The notes under the pieces: model-generated | Databases searched by the model: none | The model's input: the letters and a program-made list of their open reading frames with translations, nothing else | What the model was told of the DNA's origin: nothing | Made by a program: the position numbers and the translations under genes | NCBI GenBank assembly: GCA_021295675.1 | Contig: JAGWBY010000001.1 | Location: 1 to 15,524 of the forward strand | Direction of reading: 5' to 3' | DNA from: Candidatus Latescibacterota bacterium | GTDB taxonomy: Bacteria; Latescibacterota; UBA2968; UBA8231 | Length of the DNA: 15,524 nt | Part shown: piece by piece, positions 7,127 to 14,529 of the stretch | How the letters are laid out: the number at the start of each line of letters is the position of its first letter | How positions within the stretch are numbered: the stretch's first letter is position 1

Positions 7127-8062
7127 CTACGAGCGCAAAGAATTCAAGGAATCGCGCAAATCGCTCAGGTTAGCCAAGGTAACAGCCCCAGCCCGATCGA
7201 GAAAACGCTGGTAATGCGGGGCGGCCCGGCCGCCGGCCAACAGGGCAATGTCGTCGCCTAGCAGACGGCGCAATTTGACCAGCTCGCTGCCTAGATGGGG
7301 ATCGTCGCCCGGATAGATGATGCTGAGGAGAACGGCCTTAGCACCCTTTTGCGCGGCGGCTCCGGCGATTTCCTCGGCCGGTAGGTTGGGTCCAAGGAAA
7401 GTTGAGTTCCAGCCCTCTGACGTGGCCACGACCGAAGCGAGCAAGGCTCCTATCTCGTGCAGTTGCCCCGCTGGCGTGGTCGCGACAAGGTGGGGAGCGG
7501 CCTCCGGTACTTGGAAACTGGCCTGTATGTTGCCGATAAAGCTGCGCACCACGGCCGAGGCCATGTGTTCGTCGGCCACTCGCAAAGTGCCCTCATGCCA
7601 CATCTGGCCGATGCGCTCCATAAGGGGCTGGACCACTTCTTCGAGCAGATGCTGCTGGCTCAACGAGATAGAGGCGCGAACCAATTGCTCTTCGAGCGAG
7701 ACTGCGTCTAGCCCTTGCACTGCGACTAAGGCTCGTGCGAGAAATTCGCCGGGGTCTTTTTCCTCGCCCTCTCCATCGGTCGGCCTCTGAGCCAACGGCG
7801 CTGCTGCTTGCTCAGCGCGGACCAGCTTCATCAGCTCGGGCGTGGAGAGATGGGCGATGCGGCCAATGCTCTGTCCAGCCTGCACTGCCTGCTGCAACCA
7901 CTGTAGGCGCGCAATGTCCTCGTCCGAATAAAGCCGTCTATTGGTTGCCGTCCGCGCTGGCACTACGGCTTGATAGCGCTTTTCCCAGACGCGGATGACA
8001 TGGGCCGAAAGCCCGGTCCGCCGCACTACTACTTTGATAGAATGTCCCGGCGTCGATTCCAT
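7127..8062 (-). CDS. MerR-type B12-binding transcriptional regulator (CarH/LitR-like photoreceptor)
   Basis: Cobalamin-dependent DNA-binding regulator. In CarH, adenosylcobalamin makes a DNA-binding tetramer in the dark and light releases it. The chosen start is the ATG at 8060-8062 (311 aa), just ahead of the MerR helix-turn-helix (VVVRRTGLSAHVIRVWEKRY, about 11-30, and NRRLYSDEDIARL). Upstream in-frame residues look non-coding. The helical cap has LLEEVVQPLMERIGQMWHEG and ADEHMAS: W155, H156, E165 and H166 match CarH W131, H132, E141 and H142, with the same W-x9-EH spacing. H202 in GQLHEIG matches the lower cobalt ligand H177. A Rossmann-like B12 domain fills the C-terminus. It is placed between the fasciclin gene and the lipid operon on the same strand. 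The targets probably include the array at 8740-8783. Confidence 0.93.
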   Translation of the reverse strand: MESTPGHSIKVVVRRTGLSAHVIRVWEKRYQAVVPARTATNRRLYSDEDIARLQWLQQAVQAGQSIGRIAHLSTPELMKLVRAEQAAAPLAQRPTDGEGEEKDPGEFLARALVAVQGLDAVSLEEQLVRASISLSQQHLLEEVVQPLMERIGQMWHEGTLRVADEHMASAVVRSFIGNIQASFQVPEAAPHLVATTPAGQLHEIGALLASVVATSEGWNSTFLGPNLPAEEIAGAAAQKGAKAVLLSIIYPGDDPHLGSELVKLRRLLGDDIALLAGGRAAPHYQRFLDRAGAVTLANLSDLRDSLNSLRS

Positions 8063-8131
8063 AGCACAGCAAACAAGCGATTCCTGCCCGTTTCCACAAT
8101 CTCCCGCGTCTTCGTTGCAAAAGAAAGAATA

Positions 8132-8160
8132 GCCGCAGCAAAAAGGATATTTGCTGCGGC
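8132..8160 (-). terminator. Rho-independent terminator after the fasciclin gene
   Basis: A perfect 11-bp stem, GCCGCAGCAAA (8132-8142) and TTTGCTGCGGC (8150-8160), has a 7-base loop. On the minus strand it is followed by a T-rich tract (TATTCTTTCTTTTG). It lies 23 bases beyond the fasciclin stop and before the regulator. Confidence 0.85.
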
Positions 8161-8183
8161 CTTCTTTGTCGGAGTTTACGGTC

Positions 8184-8697
8184 TTAGCGAGCCTGCTGCT
8201 TGACCGTTCCCCAAGTGCTGCTCTCGACAGCGGTAGGAGACGGAGGCAGGAGCACCGCATCAATGATGTGGATTACCCCATTACTGGCGGCCACGTCCGC
8301 TTGGACGACATTGGCATTGTTGATCATCACGCCGCTGTCGCTGACGCTGATATCGATCGCGGCACCATTGAGGGTGGTAGCCGAATCTAGGCCCACTACG
8401 TCGGCGGCCAAGACCGAACCCGCGACGACGTGATAAAGCAGGATCGAGGTCAGCAGTTCCTTATTCTCAGGCAACAGCAGCGATTCGACGGTGCCCTCTG
8501 GCAAAGCGGCGAAGGCCTCGTCAGTGGGGGCAAAGACAGTGAAGGGGCCTTTCTGCGGCCTGAACCGCGGCGACCAGCGTGTTAAAAGTACCAGCCCCGA
8601 TGGCAACATCGACGATATCCTCATCTTGCGCTTGGGCTGGACCTGCCCAAGCCGAAAGTGCCAGCGCCATGAGCGTGGCAATGCGGGTGATATTCAT
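8184..8697 (-). pseudogene. Secreted fasciclin (FAS1) domain protein, frame-broken
   Basis: A single-FAS1-domain exported protein of the kind linked to adhesion or the cell surface. The ATG at 8695-8697 is preceded by a strong AGGAGG seven bases upstream. The signal peptide is [23 protein letters not shown]. The first frame continues with [20 protein letters not shown], and the second frame takes over at [18 protein letters not shown] and runs through [17 protein letters not shown] and [13 protein letters not shown] to the TAA at 8184. The usual linker between AAVQAAG and GPFTVFAP (about eight residues such as LVDTLSG) is missing, and the frame shifts at about 8551-8556. About 23 bases appear deleted. 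Promoter, ribosome site and terminator all look intact, so the damage is recent or an assembly artefact. Confidence 0.85.
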
Positions 8698-8739
8698 GCG
8701 ATTTCCTCCTATTAAGGTGTATGGAGCCACTTTTGGCGT

Positions 8740-8783
8740 CCATTGTCTAATTTAGTGTACTTATTTGTCTATTATTTGTCAAG
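8740..8783 (-). promoter_or_regulatory. Sigma-70 promoter overlaid by 11-bp repeats (probable CarH-like operator)
   Basis: On the minus strand TTGACA (8777-8782), a 17-base spacer and TACACT (8754-8759) form a good promoter, with the start expected near 8747, about 50 bases before the fasciclin ATG. Superimposed are four 11-base units read 5' to 3' from 8783: CTTGACAAATA, ATAGACAAATA, AGTACACTAAA (shifted one base) and TTAGACAATGG, sharing an ACA core. Tandem 11-bp repeats with a TACA core over the -35 region are how CarH operators are built. The surrounding DNA is unusually AT-rich. Confidence 0.7.
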
Positions 8784-8800
8784 ATATTTTCTTAAAATTA

Positions 8801-8819
8801 TTAGACAAAATTTAGACAA
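8801..8819 (+). promoter_or_regulatory. Two inverted TTAGACAA boxes, 11 bp apart
   Basis: GACAA at 8804-8808 and 8815-8819, each in TTAGACAA, face opposite to the promoter-embedded repeats and keep the 11-base period. They lie upstream of the -35. They could be an auxiliary regulator site or an operator for weak plus-strand transcription; no plus-strand gene follows. Confidence 0.5.
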
Positions 8820-8896
8820 TAAGTTAATTCACTATATTAATGTCGAGGTTATGCAGGGGCTTTTAGTGCGATGGGATTGTGGGCTGATACGCATCC

Positions 8897-8943
8897 GGCG
8901 AGACGCGAAAGGGCCTTTCGAGTGCACCCGCGTCGCGCTCGCC
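8897..8943. other. GC-rich hairpin downstream of the TonB receptor gene
   Basis: GGCGAG-A-CGCGA (8897-8908) pairs with TCGCG-CTCGCC (8933-8943) as an 11-bp stem with one bulged base. A small palindrome aaagggccttt lies in the loop. It sits 17 bases past the receptor stop. It lacks a T tract, so if it terminates transcription it does so with help. Confidence 0.5.
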
Positions 8944-8960
8944 GACTTTGGATCTCGCTG

Positions 8961-11126
8961 CTAAAAAGAGAAGTTGAAGCCTAGCGTGGGGATTATGGGC
9001 AATTGCTTGATCTGGCGCGGATCGACTTCGGGATCGACCGAATCAAGCTGCACAAACCACTCGTTGCGGCGGCTATATACATTGAATATCTGCACGTAGA
9101 ACTCGCTGTCGGTTCCCCACAGCCCGAACGACCGGCTGGCGCTGACATCGAGGCGGTGATAGGGCTGTAGGCGGTCGCTGTTGCGCTGGGCAGGGGTCTC
9201 GGAGACCGGTGTGAATGCCTGCCCGGTGGCGTACGCCAAGCTCGCGCCGAGCCGCCATGTGCCGACCTCGTAGGAGCCGACAAAAGACAGGTCGTGGCGG
9301 CGGTCGTGCTTGGGGGGAAAGGGCTGACCGTCGTTGAGTTCGGGGAAGGTGCGCCGCGTCCACGCGAGCGCGTAGCCGATCCATCCGGTGAGTGCGCCGC
9401 TGCGTCGTTGTAAAAAGACCTCGACCCCCCTCGCCCAGCCTGTGCCGCCGCTTTTGAACACCGCTTCCGAGTGCGTTTCCTCGCTGTCGTCGGGCAGTTC
9501 GGTATCTACGGTTACGAGGTTGGCGAGGTCTGTGTAATAGGCATCCACGGAAAGCTGGTAGCGCGGCGAAGGGGTCCACTCGACGCCGGTGACGGCCTGA
9601 TAGGATCGCCCCGGCTCGACGGTGCTGTCGAGCGGCACCCAGAAATCGCCGCCGCTGAAGGCCTCCGTGGTGATCAGTTGCAGGTGTTGGCGATATATTC
9701 CGCCAGCGGCTTTGACGCGGATTTTGTCATTCAACGCTTGGCTCAGGGACAGCCTCGGCGTGAAGTGCCAGCGGTCTCCAACGCTGAAGTAGGTTCCTCG
9801 TCCACCCAATCGCACTTGTGTGGTCGGCCCGAGCCGCCACTCGTCCTGCACGTAGCCTTCCAACAGCACTGGCTCTTGGCGCAAGTCGAGCTGGGTCCGC
9901 TCGTTGAAAGACCGGACAAAGTGAAACTCGAATAGGGTGGCCAATAATCCTAAAGAAAGCGTGTGATGGCGGTTGGCGAAGTAATCCACGTCGCCTTTGA
10001 GCGAGAGGTCGCGGATGCTGTTGGCGATGCGGACGGGCGCGTCGAGAAAGCGGAGCGCGATGATGCTCTCGTACGATGAGCCAGCGGCCGTAAAGTGGCC
10101 GAACAGAGCCGGTGAGAACGCGCGCGTCCAGCGTGCAGTCAGGGCGCGGTTGCCCCAGCGCAGATCGACGAAAGACTCTTCGTCGTCTTCTAGGTCAATC
10201 CACAGGTCGTCTTGGCCCCAGTACGTGCTCGCGGCGTAGGTGTCGTCGCCGCGCCGCTGGTTGATGTTGCCGTTGAGGTCATAAAAGTAATAGTTCAGGG
10301 GGATGTCTTCACCACGTGCGCGGAGCGCGCTGAATACGCCGTCCAAGTAGGTGCGGCGACCGGCCAGCATCCACGAGCCTTGGCCGACGGGTCCCTCGGT
10401 GAGCAAGCGTCCCGAAATTAGACTTACGCCGCCGCGCCCGCTGGTTCGCTTGCGGTTGCCCTCGCGGTTGCTCACATCGAGCACCGCCCCAAGTGTGCGG
10501 CCGTACGGAGCGGGATAGGCTCCCTTGTACAGATCGACCTCTTTGATGGCGTCTGGGTTGAAGGTCGAGAAGAGGCCGAACAGGTGGGAGGGATTGTACA
10601 GGGGGATTTGGTCGAGGTGGATGGCCGTTTGGCCAGGCTCGCCGCCGCGCACGTACAGGCCGCTGCTGATATCCGCAACCGCTTGGACGCCCGGTAGTAG
10701 CTGTAAGCTGCGGAAGAGATCGGCCTCGCCGAGGGCGGGCAACTGCTGCACTGGCTTGGCGCGGAGGCTGATGCGCTCGCCAGCTACCGAGACCTGCTCG
10801 CCCATGTCCGTCGGCTTGGGTACCAGCGCCAAGTTGAGCCGCACGGCCTCGTGGGCACCAAAGTGCAGCGTGTCCCATTGGGTCTGGTAGCCGGCGTGCG
10901 ACGCGCTTATCACGTGCGTGCCAGCCGGTACTTGTCTGACTGCGTAGTAGCCGCTGTTGTTGCTGACCGCCCCGAGTTGGAGTCCTTGGACTGCAACAAC
11001 TGCGCGGGTCAGGGTTTCGCCGTTGTCGGCATCGGTGACAAAGCCGCTCAGGGTCGCCGCTTGTGCTATCCCTGCCGATAGCAGACATACCGCTAGCACT
11101 CGCCTACATTTTTTTTGCAATCTCAC
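8961..11126 (-). CDS. TonB-dependent outer-membrane receptor with carboxypeptidase-regulatory-like domain
   Basis: A complete receptor, 721 aa. A signal peptide (VLAVCLLSAGIAQA) is followed by a CarboxypepD_reg-like domain (SGFVTDADNGETLTRAVVAV to about residue 105). The plug follows (DLFRSLQLLPGVQAVADISS, YVRGGEPGQTAIHLDQIPLY, LYKGAYPAPYGRTLGAVLD), then a beta-barrel with alternating aromatic strands such as DVSASRSFGLW and EFYVQIFNVYSRRNEW. It ends GFNFSF, the terminal phenylalanine used in BAM recognition. The substrate is unknown. The start is uncertain: GTG at 11124-11126, TTG at 11118-11120 or GTG further in all precede the signal peptide. A run of eight A follows the first codons. The copy at the left edge is a close paralogue. 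It is shorter than typical SusC proteins and no SusD is present. Confidence 0.93.
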   Translation of the reverse strand: MRLQKKCRRVLAVCLLSAGIAQAATLSGFVTDADNGETLTRAVVAVQGLQLGAVSNNSGYYAVRQVPAGTHVISASHAGYQTQWDTLHFGAHEAVRLNLALVPKPTDMGEQVSVAGERISLRAKPVQQLPALGEADLFRSLQLLPGVQAVADISSGLYVRGGEPGQTAIHLDQIPLYNPSHLFGLFSTFNPDAIKEVDLYKGAYPAPYGRTLGAVLDVSNREGNRKRTSGRGGVSLISGRLLTEGPVGQGSWMLAGRRTYLDGVFSALRARGEDIPLNYYFYDLNGNINQRRGDDTYAASTYWGQDDLWIDLEDDEESFVDLRWGNRALTARWTRAFSPALFGHFTAAGSSYESIIALRFLDAPVRIANSIRDLSLKGDVDYFANRHHTLSLGLLATLFEFHFVRSFNERTQLDLRQEPVLLEGYVQDEWRLGPTTQVRLGGRGTYFSVGDRWHFTPRLSLSQALNDKIRVKAAGGIYRQHLQLITTEAFSGGDFWVPLDSTVEPGRSYQAVTGVEWTPSPRYQLSVDAYYTDLANLVTVDTELPDDSEETHSEAVFKSGGTGWARGVEVFLQRRSGALTGWIGYALAWTRRTFPELNDGQPFPPKHDRRHDLSFVGSYEVGTWRLGASLAYATGQAFTPVSETPAQRNSDRLQPYHRLDVSASRSFGLWGTDSEFYVQIFNVYSRRNEWFVQLDSVDPEVDPRQIKQLPIIPTLGFNFSF

Positions 11127-11455
11127 CTGTTTGTAATCTCACTGACGTTTTGCATGGGTCTCTAGGTATGAGATGCTTCGACTCCGCTCCACTGCGCTCA
11201 GCATGACAAGTGCTAGCACTTCGCTTCTCAGTGTCATGCTGAGCGCAGCGAAGCATCCCATACCAAATTGTGCCTGTCTAGGAATTTGTCCCATAAATGC
11301 TATTCAGGGATTATGAGATGGCTTGTAGAGAAACATATCGACATATTGCGCGGGTTGCACCCCAATAGCCGCCAAAATCGGCTGCGCCCTATGCTGGCCT
11401 CTTGGGACTTTGTATCTTGAGTGCCTTGCCATTACTACACACAAAGGACGGCTCC
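11127..11455. other. Divergent intergenic region
   Basis: This 329-base gap separates the minus-strand receptor from the plus-strand aminotransferase. It holds the palindromic repeat at 11165-11264. The remaining 190 bases must carry the aminotransferase promoter. I see no convincing -35/-10 pair and no small gene, only an AAGGA ribosome site at its right end. Confidence 0.6.
11165..11264. repeat. Long imperfect palindromic repeat, copy 2
   Basis: The left arm at 11165-11208 and right arm at 11232-11264 pair over GGTATG, GATGCTTCG and CTGCGCTCAGCATGACA, with an 11-base bulge (actccgctcca) in the left arm. It is the same family as 6972-7095. It lies in the divergent gap between the receptor and aminotransferase genes. 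Confidence 0.85.
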
Positions 11456-12769
11456 ATGACCACCGACCGCATTTTCCACCGCGTCATTACCGACAACTGG
11501 CCGCAGATTTCCCACGGCAAAGACTGCTACCTCTACGCCGAAGCCTGCGCTGGCGTCCACGTGGTTTCCATCGGCCACGGCGTCCCGGAGATAGCTGAGG
11601 TCATGCGGGAGCAGGCGAACAAGGTCAGCTTTACCTACGCCCGCTTCCTCACCCAACCGCAAATCGACCTCGCCGACAAAATCGCCGCCATAGCCCCCGG
11701 CGACCTCAACCGCGTCTTCTTCATCTCCGGCGGGTCCGAGGCCACGGAGTCCGCGCTCAAGATCGCCCGTAAGTACCACATCGAGACCGGCAACCCGAAG
11801 AAGTACAAAGTTATCACCCGCTGGCAGAGCTGGCACGGCAACACCATCGGCGCGCTTTCCATGTCGGGCCGCTCCACGTGGCGCGAGGACTACGTGCCCT
11901 ATTTGCTCGACTTTCCGCACATCACCTTCCCCCACCCGGATCACTGCCCGTACTGCCAAGACCGACCCGCCTGTACGCTGGCCTGCGCCGAAGAACTGGA
12001 GAGAGTCATCAAACAGGAGGGCAGCGAGTCCATTGCCGCCTTTATTGCCGAGCCGATCTCGGGCACTTCTTGTTGCGGCCTGATGCCGCCGCCCTCCTAC
12101 TTCCCCACCATCCGCGCGATCTGCGACCGCTACAACATCCTGATGATCATCGACGAGGTGGTCACCGGCTACGGACGCACGGGCCTCAATTTCGGCATTG
12201 AGCACTGGGACGCCATTCCCGACATCATAGCCACTGGCAAGGGCCTCGCCAGCGGGTACACGCCCATTGCCGCCACCTTGGTGCGCGACGAGATCTACGA
12301 CGGGATCTACAAAAAGCAAAACCACTACGTCCACGGCCACACCTACGGCGGCAATCCGCTCTCCTGCGCCATTGCCCTCGCCGTGCAGAACTACATCCAA
12401 GACCACGACTTGGTCACTCGCTGCGCACAGATGGGCGACCTGATGCTGGAGAAGATGCAGCCCTTGATGAACTCGCCCATAGTCAGCGCGGTGCGCGGCA
12501 AGGGCCTACTCACCGGCGTGGAATTCGCAAAGGACAAGGCGACCCACACGCCCTTTGACCCCGCTCAAGGCGTGTCGGCCGCGGTCGTCAATCGCGCCTT
12601 TGCCAAAGGCGTGCTCATCATGCCCGGCTCGCCCGGGTTAATCGACGGCGTCAGCGGCGACCACATTGCCATCAGCCCGCCCTTTACCATTAGCGAAGAG
12701 CAAGTCGAGGAAGTCGCGCAGGTGATCGCGGATGTGGTTGGAGACATGGAGCGGGAATTGGGATATTGA
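11456..12769 (+). CDS. Class III PLP-dependent aminotransferase
   Basis: Transfers an amino group between an amine or omega-amino acid and a keto acid; the substrate is not readable from sequence. The ATG at 11456 has AAGGA seven bases upstream; an earlier in-frame start adds residues with no family match. The protein has 437 aa. PLP contacts include FFISGGSEATESALKIAR (phosphate cup), D233 in IIDEVVTGYGRTG and the Schiff-base K262 in IIATGKGLASGY. The N-terminus has the usual GVHVVSIGHGVPEI. A Cys cluster, C164, C167, C173 and C177 (CPYC, C, C in a Cx2Cx5Cx3C pattern, followed by AEELERVI), resembles the Cys insert of some taurine/beta-alanine-type transaminases and may bind metal. It is followed after 27 bases by the flavin monooxygenase, so the two are likely co-transcribed. 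Confidence 0.93.
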   Translation: MTTDRIFHRVITDNWPQISHGKDCYLYAEACAGVHVVSIGHGVPEIAEVMREQANKVSFTYARFLTQPQIDLADKIAAIAPGDLNRVFFISGGSEATESALKIARKYHIETGNPKKYKVITRWQSWHGNTIGALSMSGRSTWREDYVPYLLDFPHITFPHPDHCPYCQDRPACTLACAEELERVIKQEGSESIAAFIAEPISGTSCCGLMPPPSYFPTIRAICDRYNILMIIDEVVTGYGRTGLNFGIEHWDAIPDIIATGKGLASGYTPIAATLVRDEIYDGIYKKQNHYVHGHTYGGNPLSCAIALAVQNYIQDHDLVTRCAQMGDLMLEKMQPLMNSPIVSAVRGKGLLTGVEFAKDKATHTPFDPAQGVSAAVVNRAFAKGVLIMPGSPGLIDGVSGDHIAISPPFTISEEQVEEVAQVIADVVGDMERELGY

Positions 12770-12796
12770 GTTAAAAAAAACAAGAGGAGGATTTCC

Positions 12797-13859
12797 ATGA
12801 AACTCGGCACCTTTATGATGCCCTTGCATCCCCCGGAAAAAGACCGCACCGAATGCTTTGCCGAGGACGTCGAATTCGTCGTCCGCGCCGACCGGCTCGG
12901 CTTCACCGAGGCTTGGGTCGGCCAGCACCACACTGTCGCTTGGGAGCCGATTCCGTCCAACGACCTCTTCATCGCCCACGTCCTACCCCTGACGCAAAAC
13001 ATTCGCTTGGGCACTGGCGTTTCCATCATGCCGCAGCACCATCCGGTCAATGTCGCGGTGCGGCTGGCCTTTCTCGATCACCTGTCCAAGGGTCGCTTTA
13101 ACTGCGGTTTCGGCCAGGGGGGCGTCGCTACCGACTGGGGCCTTTTCGACCTGCCCGATCCCAAGACGCAAGGGCTGATGACCGTCGAGAGCATCGACAT
13201 GGTCCTCAAGCTCTGGCAGACGGACGCCCCTTTTGACTTTGCGGGGGATTTCTACCGCATCAAAATTGAGGAGGCGAACCCCGAACTCGGCATCGGCGAA
13301 ATGCTCAAGCCCTACCAGCAGCAGCGTGATAAGAGGCGACTCCATGGCCGCGACTATGGCCGGCCAGCGGGGCTATCTGCCCATCAGCACCAATCTCGTC
13401 GCTGATACGACTTTGACCCAGCACTGGCAGACCTACAGCTCCGGGGCCACCGATGCGGGTCTGCCCGCGCCCGAGCGCACCCGCTGGCGCATCTCGCGCA
13501 GCATTCTCGTCGCCGATGACGAAGCGCGCGCTTGGGACTACGCCCTTGACGAGAAGAGTGCTTTCAGCCGCGCCTTTGAATACCTGATCGCCGTACTCAG
13601 CGGTGCCAAAATGCTCCACATTACAAAGCACGACCCGGAGGTTCCCGACGAGGAGGTCACGCCCGAGTATCTGATCAGGAACCTGTGCATCATCGGCGAC
13701 GTGCCGTCGTGCGTAGATCAGCTACAGGGTTTGTGGGAGACGACCGGGGGCTTTGACACGCTGCTGATGATCGCCCACGATTGGGACGACCGGCCGCTGT
13801 GGGAGCGTTCGATGGATTTGCTCGCCAACCGAGTCGTGCCGCAATTGCCGTCGGTGTAG
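12797..13859 (+). pseudogene. Luciferase-like (LLM class) flavin-dependent oxidoreductase, frame-broken
   Basis: TIM-barrel FMN-dependent monooxygenase of the bacterial luciferase superfamily. The ATG at 12797 has a perfect AGGAGG upstream. Frame one carries MKLGTFMMPLHPPEKDRTEC, EAWVGQHHTVAWEPIPSNDL, LGTGVSIMPQHHPVNVA and GRFNCGFGQGGV up to GEMLKPYQQ at about 13322. Frame two resumes at VIRGDSMAATMAGQRGYLPI, then STNLV, and continues to DTLLMIAHDWDDRPLWERSM and the stop at 13857-13859. The block normally between KPYQQ and this point (PHPPI followed by a short strand) is missing, so about 23 bases are lost and the frame shifts within CAGCAGCAGCGTG. Together the pieces give about 365 aa, close to family length. 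The substrate is unknown; it may oxidise what the aminotransferase handles. Confidence 0.87.
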
Positions 13860-13935
13860 GGAATGCGATTTTGAACTGCCTTGGGGGACAAATTCCCCGG
13901 AAGCTCATCATACAGAAGGCTTGAGAGGCGATAAT

Positions 13936-14529
13936 ATGCCCGAAACGATTCTCGACAGATGGGATGTGACCCCGGAAGAGTTTACGGAGCTAGTAGAAAA
14001 AAATCCTAGCCTCCGCGGCATGATTCTGGGTTATTTGGCAGAACTCAAGCTCGAAAAGCTCTGGCTATCGGGCGACGACGTTTCAGAGGTTACTAAGCAC
14101 GACGACCACGATAGAAAGAAAAAAGGCGACCGAGTTATCCGGTACAAGGGACAGGAGTTCATCTTTGAATCGAAATCGCTACAGAGCGCGATGATCGAGA
14201 AAACCGAAGAAGGATGGAAAGGAAAGGCCCAAGTCGATGCAAGTGATCGCCGGGAGGTAGTGCTTCCAGACAACAGCCGCGTAACGACAACGTGTCTGCT
14301 AAAGGGGGAGTTCGATATTCTCGCCGTTAACGTATTTGCATTTGAAGAGAAGTGGCGATTTGTCTTCGCCAAGAACTCCGACCTTCCCACATCTAGCTAT
14401 CGGAAGTACACTCCATATCAGCGCCAGCATCTTTTGGCGACCCTTGTAACCGTCCATTGGCCCCCGAGACCGCCATTCAGCGACGAGCCTTTCACGCTTA
14501 TGAATGAGATTATTCAGGAGCGCATCTGA
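13936..14529 (+). CDS. Candidate type II restriction endonuclease (PD-(D/E)XK-like)
   Basis: A 197-aa protein starting at the ATG at 13936, which has AGAGG seven bases upstream. I do not recognise a named family. The layout fits a PD-(D/E)XK nuclease: GD at 64-65, then a strand ending in FIFESK with E78 and K80 as the E-x-K catalytic pair, then a positively charged stretch. A C-terminal [20 protein letters not shown] (residues 123-142) is of the type seen in several restriction enzymes. The gene is convergent with a DNA methyltransferase and overlaps it by 16 bases at the 3' ends, which is the main support for the role. GC content is about 50 percent in sampled lines against about 58 percent or more elsewhere, suggesting transfer. 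Alternative: an unrelated hypothetical protein. Confidence 0.65.
   Translation: MPETILDRWDVTPEEFTELVEKNPSLRGMILGYLAELKLEKLWLSGDDVSEVTKHDDHDRKKKGDRVIRYKGQEFIFESKSLQSAMIEKTEEGWKGKAQVDASDRREVVLPDNSRVTTTCLLKGEFDILAVNVFAFEEKWRFVFAKNSDLPTSSYRKYTPYQRQHLLATLVTVHWPPRPPFSDEPFTLMNEIIQERI

Noticed and set aside
8897..8943. Standard rho-independent terminator for the receptor gene
   Set aside because: The stem is strong but no T tract follows on the minus strand, so it is listed only as a hairpin.
8743..8964. Small plus-strand frame across the AT-rich promoter region
   Set aside because: There is no ribosome site or family resemblance, and it covers the operator and hairpin.
11435..12406. Long open frame (323 codons) on the minus strand inside the aminotransferase
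   Set aside because: It mirrors the GC-rich codon pattern of the real plus-strand gene, has low-complexity Val/Gly/Asp composition, and shows no motif.
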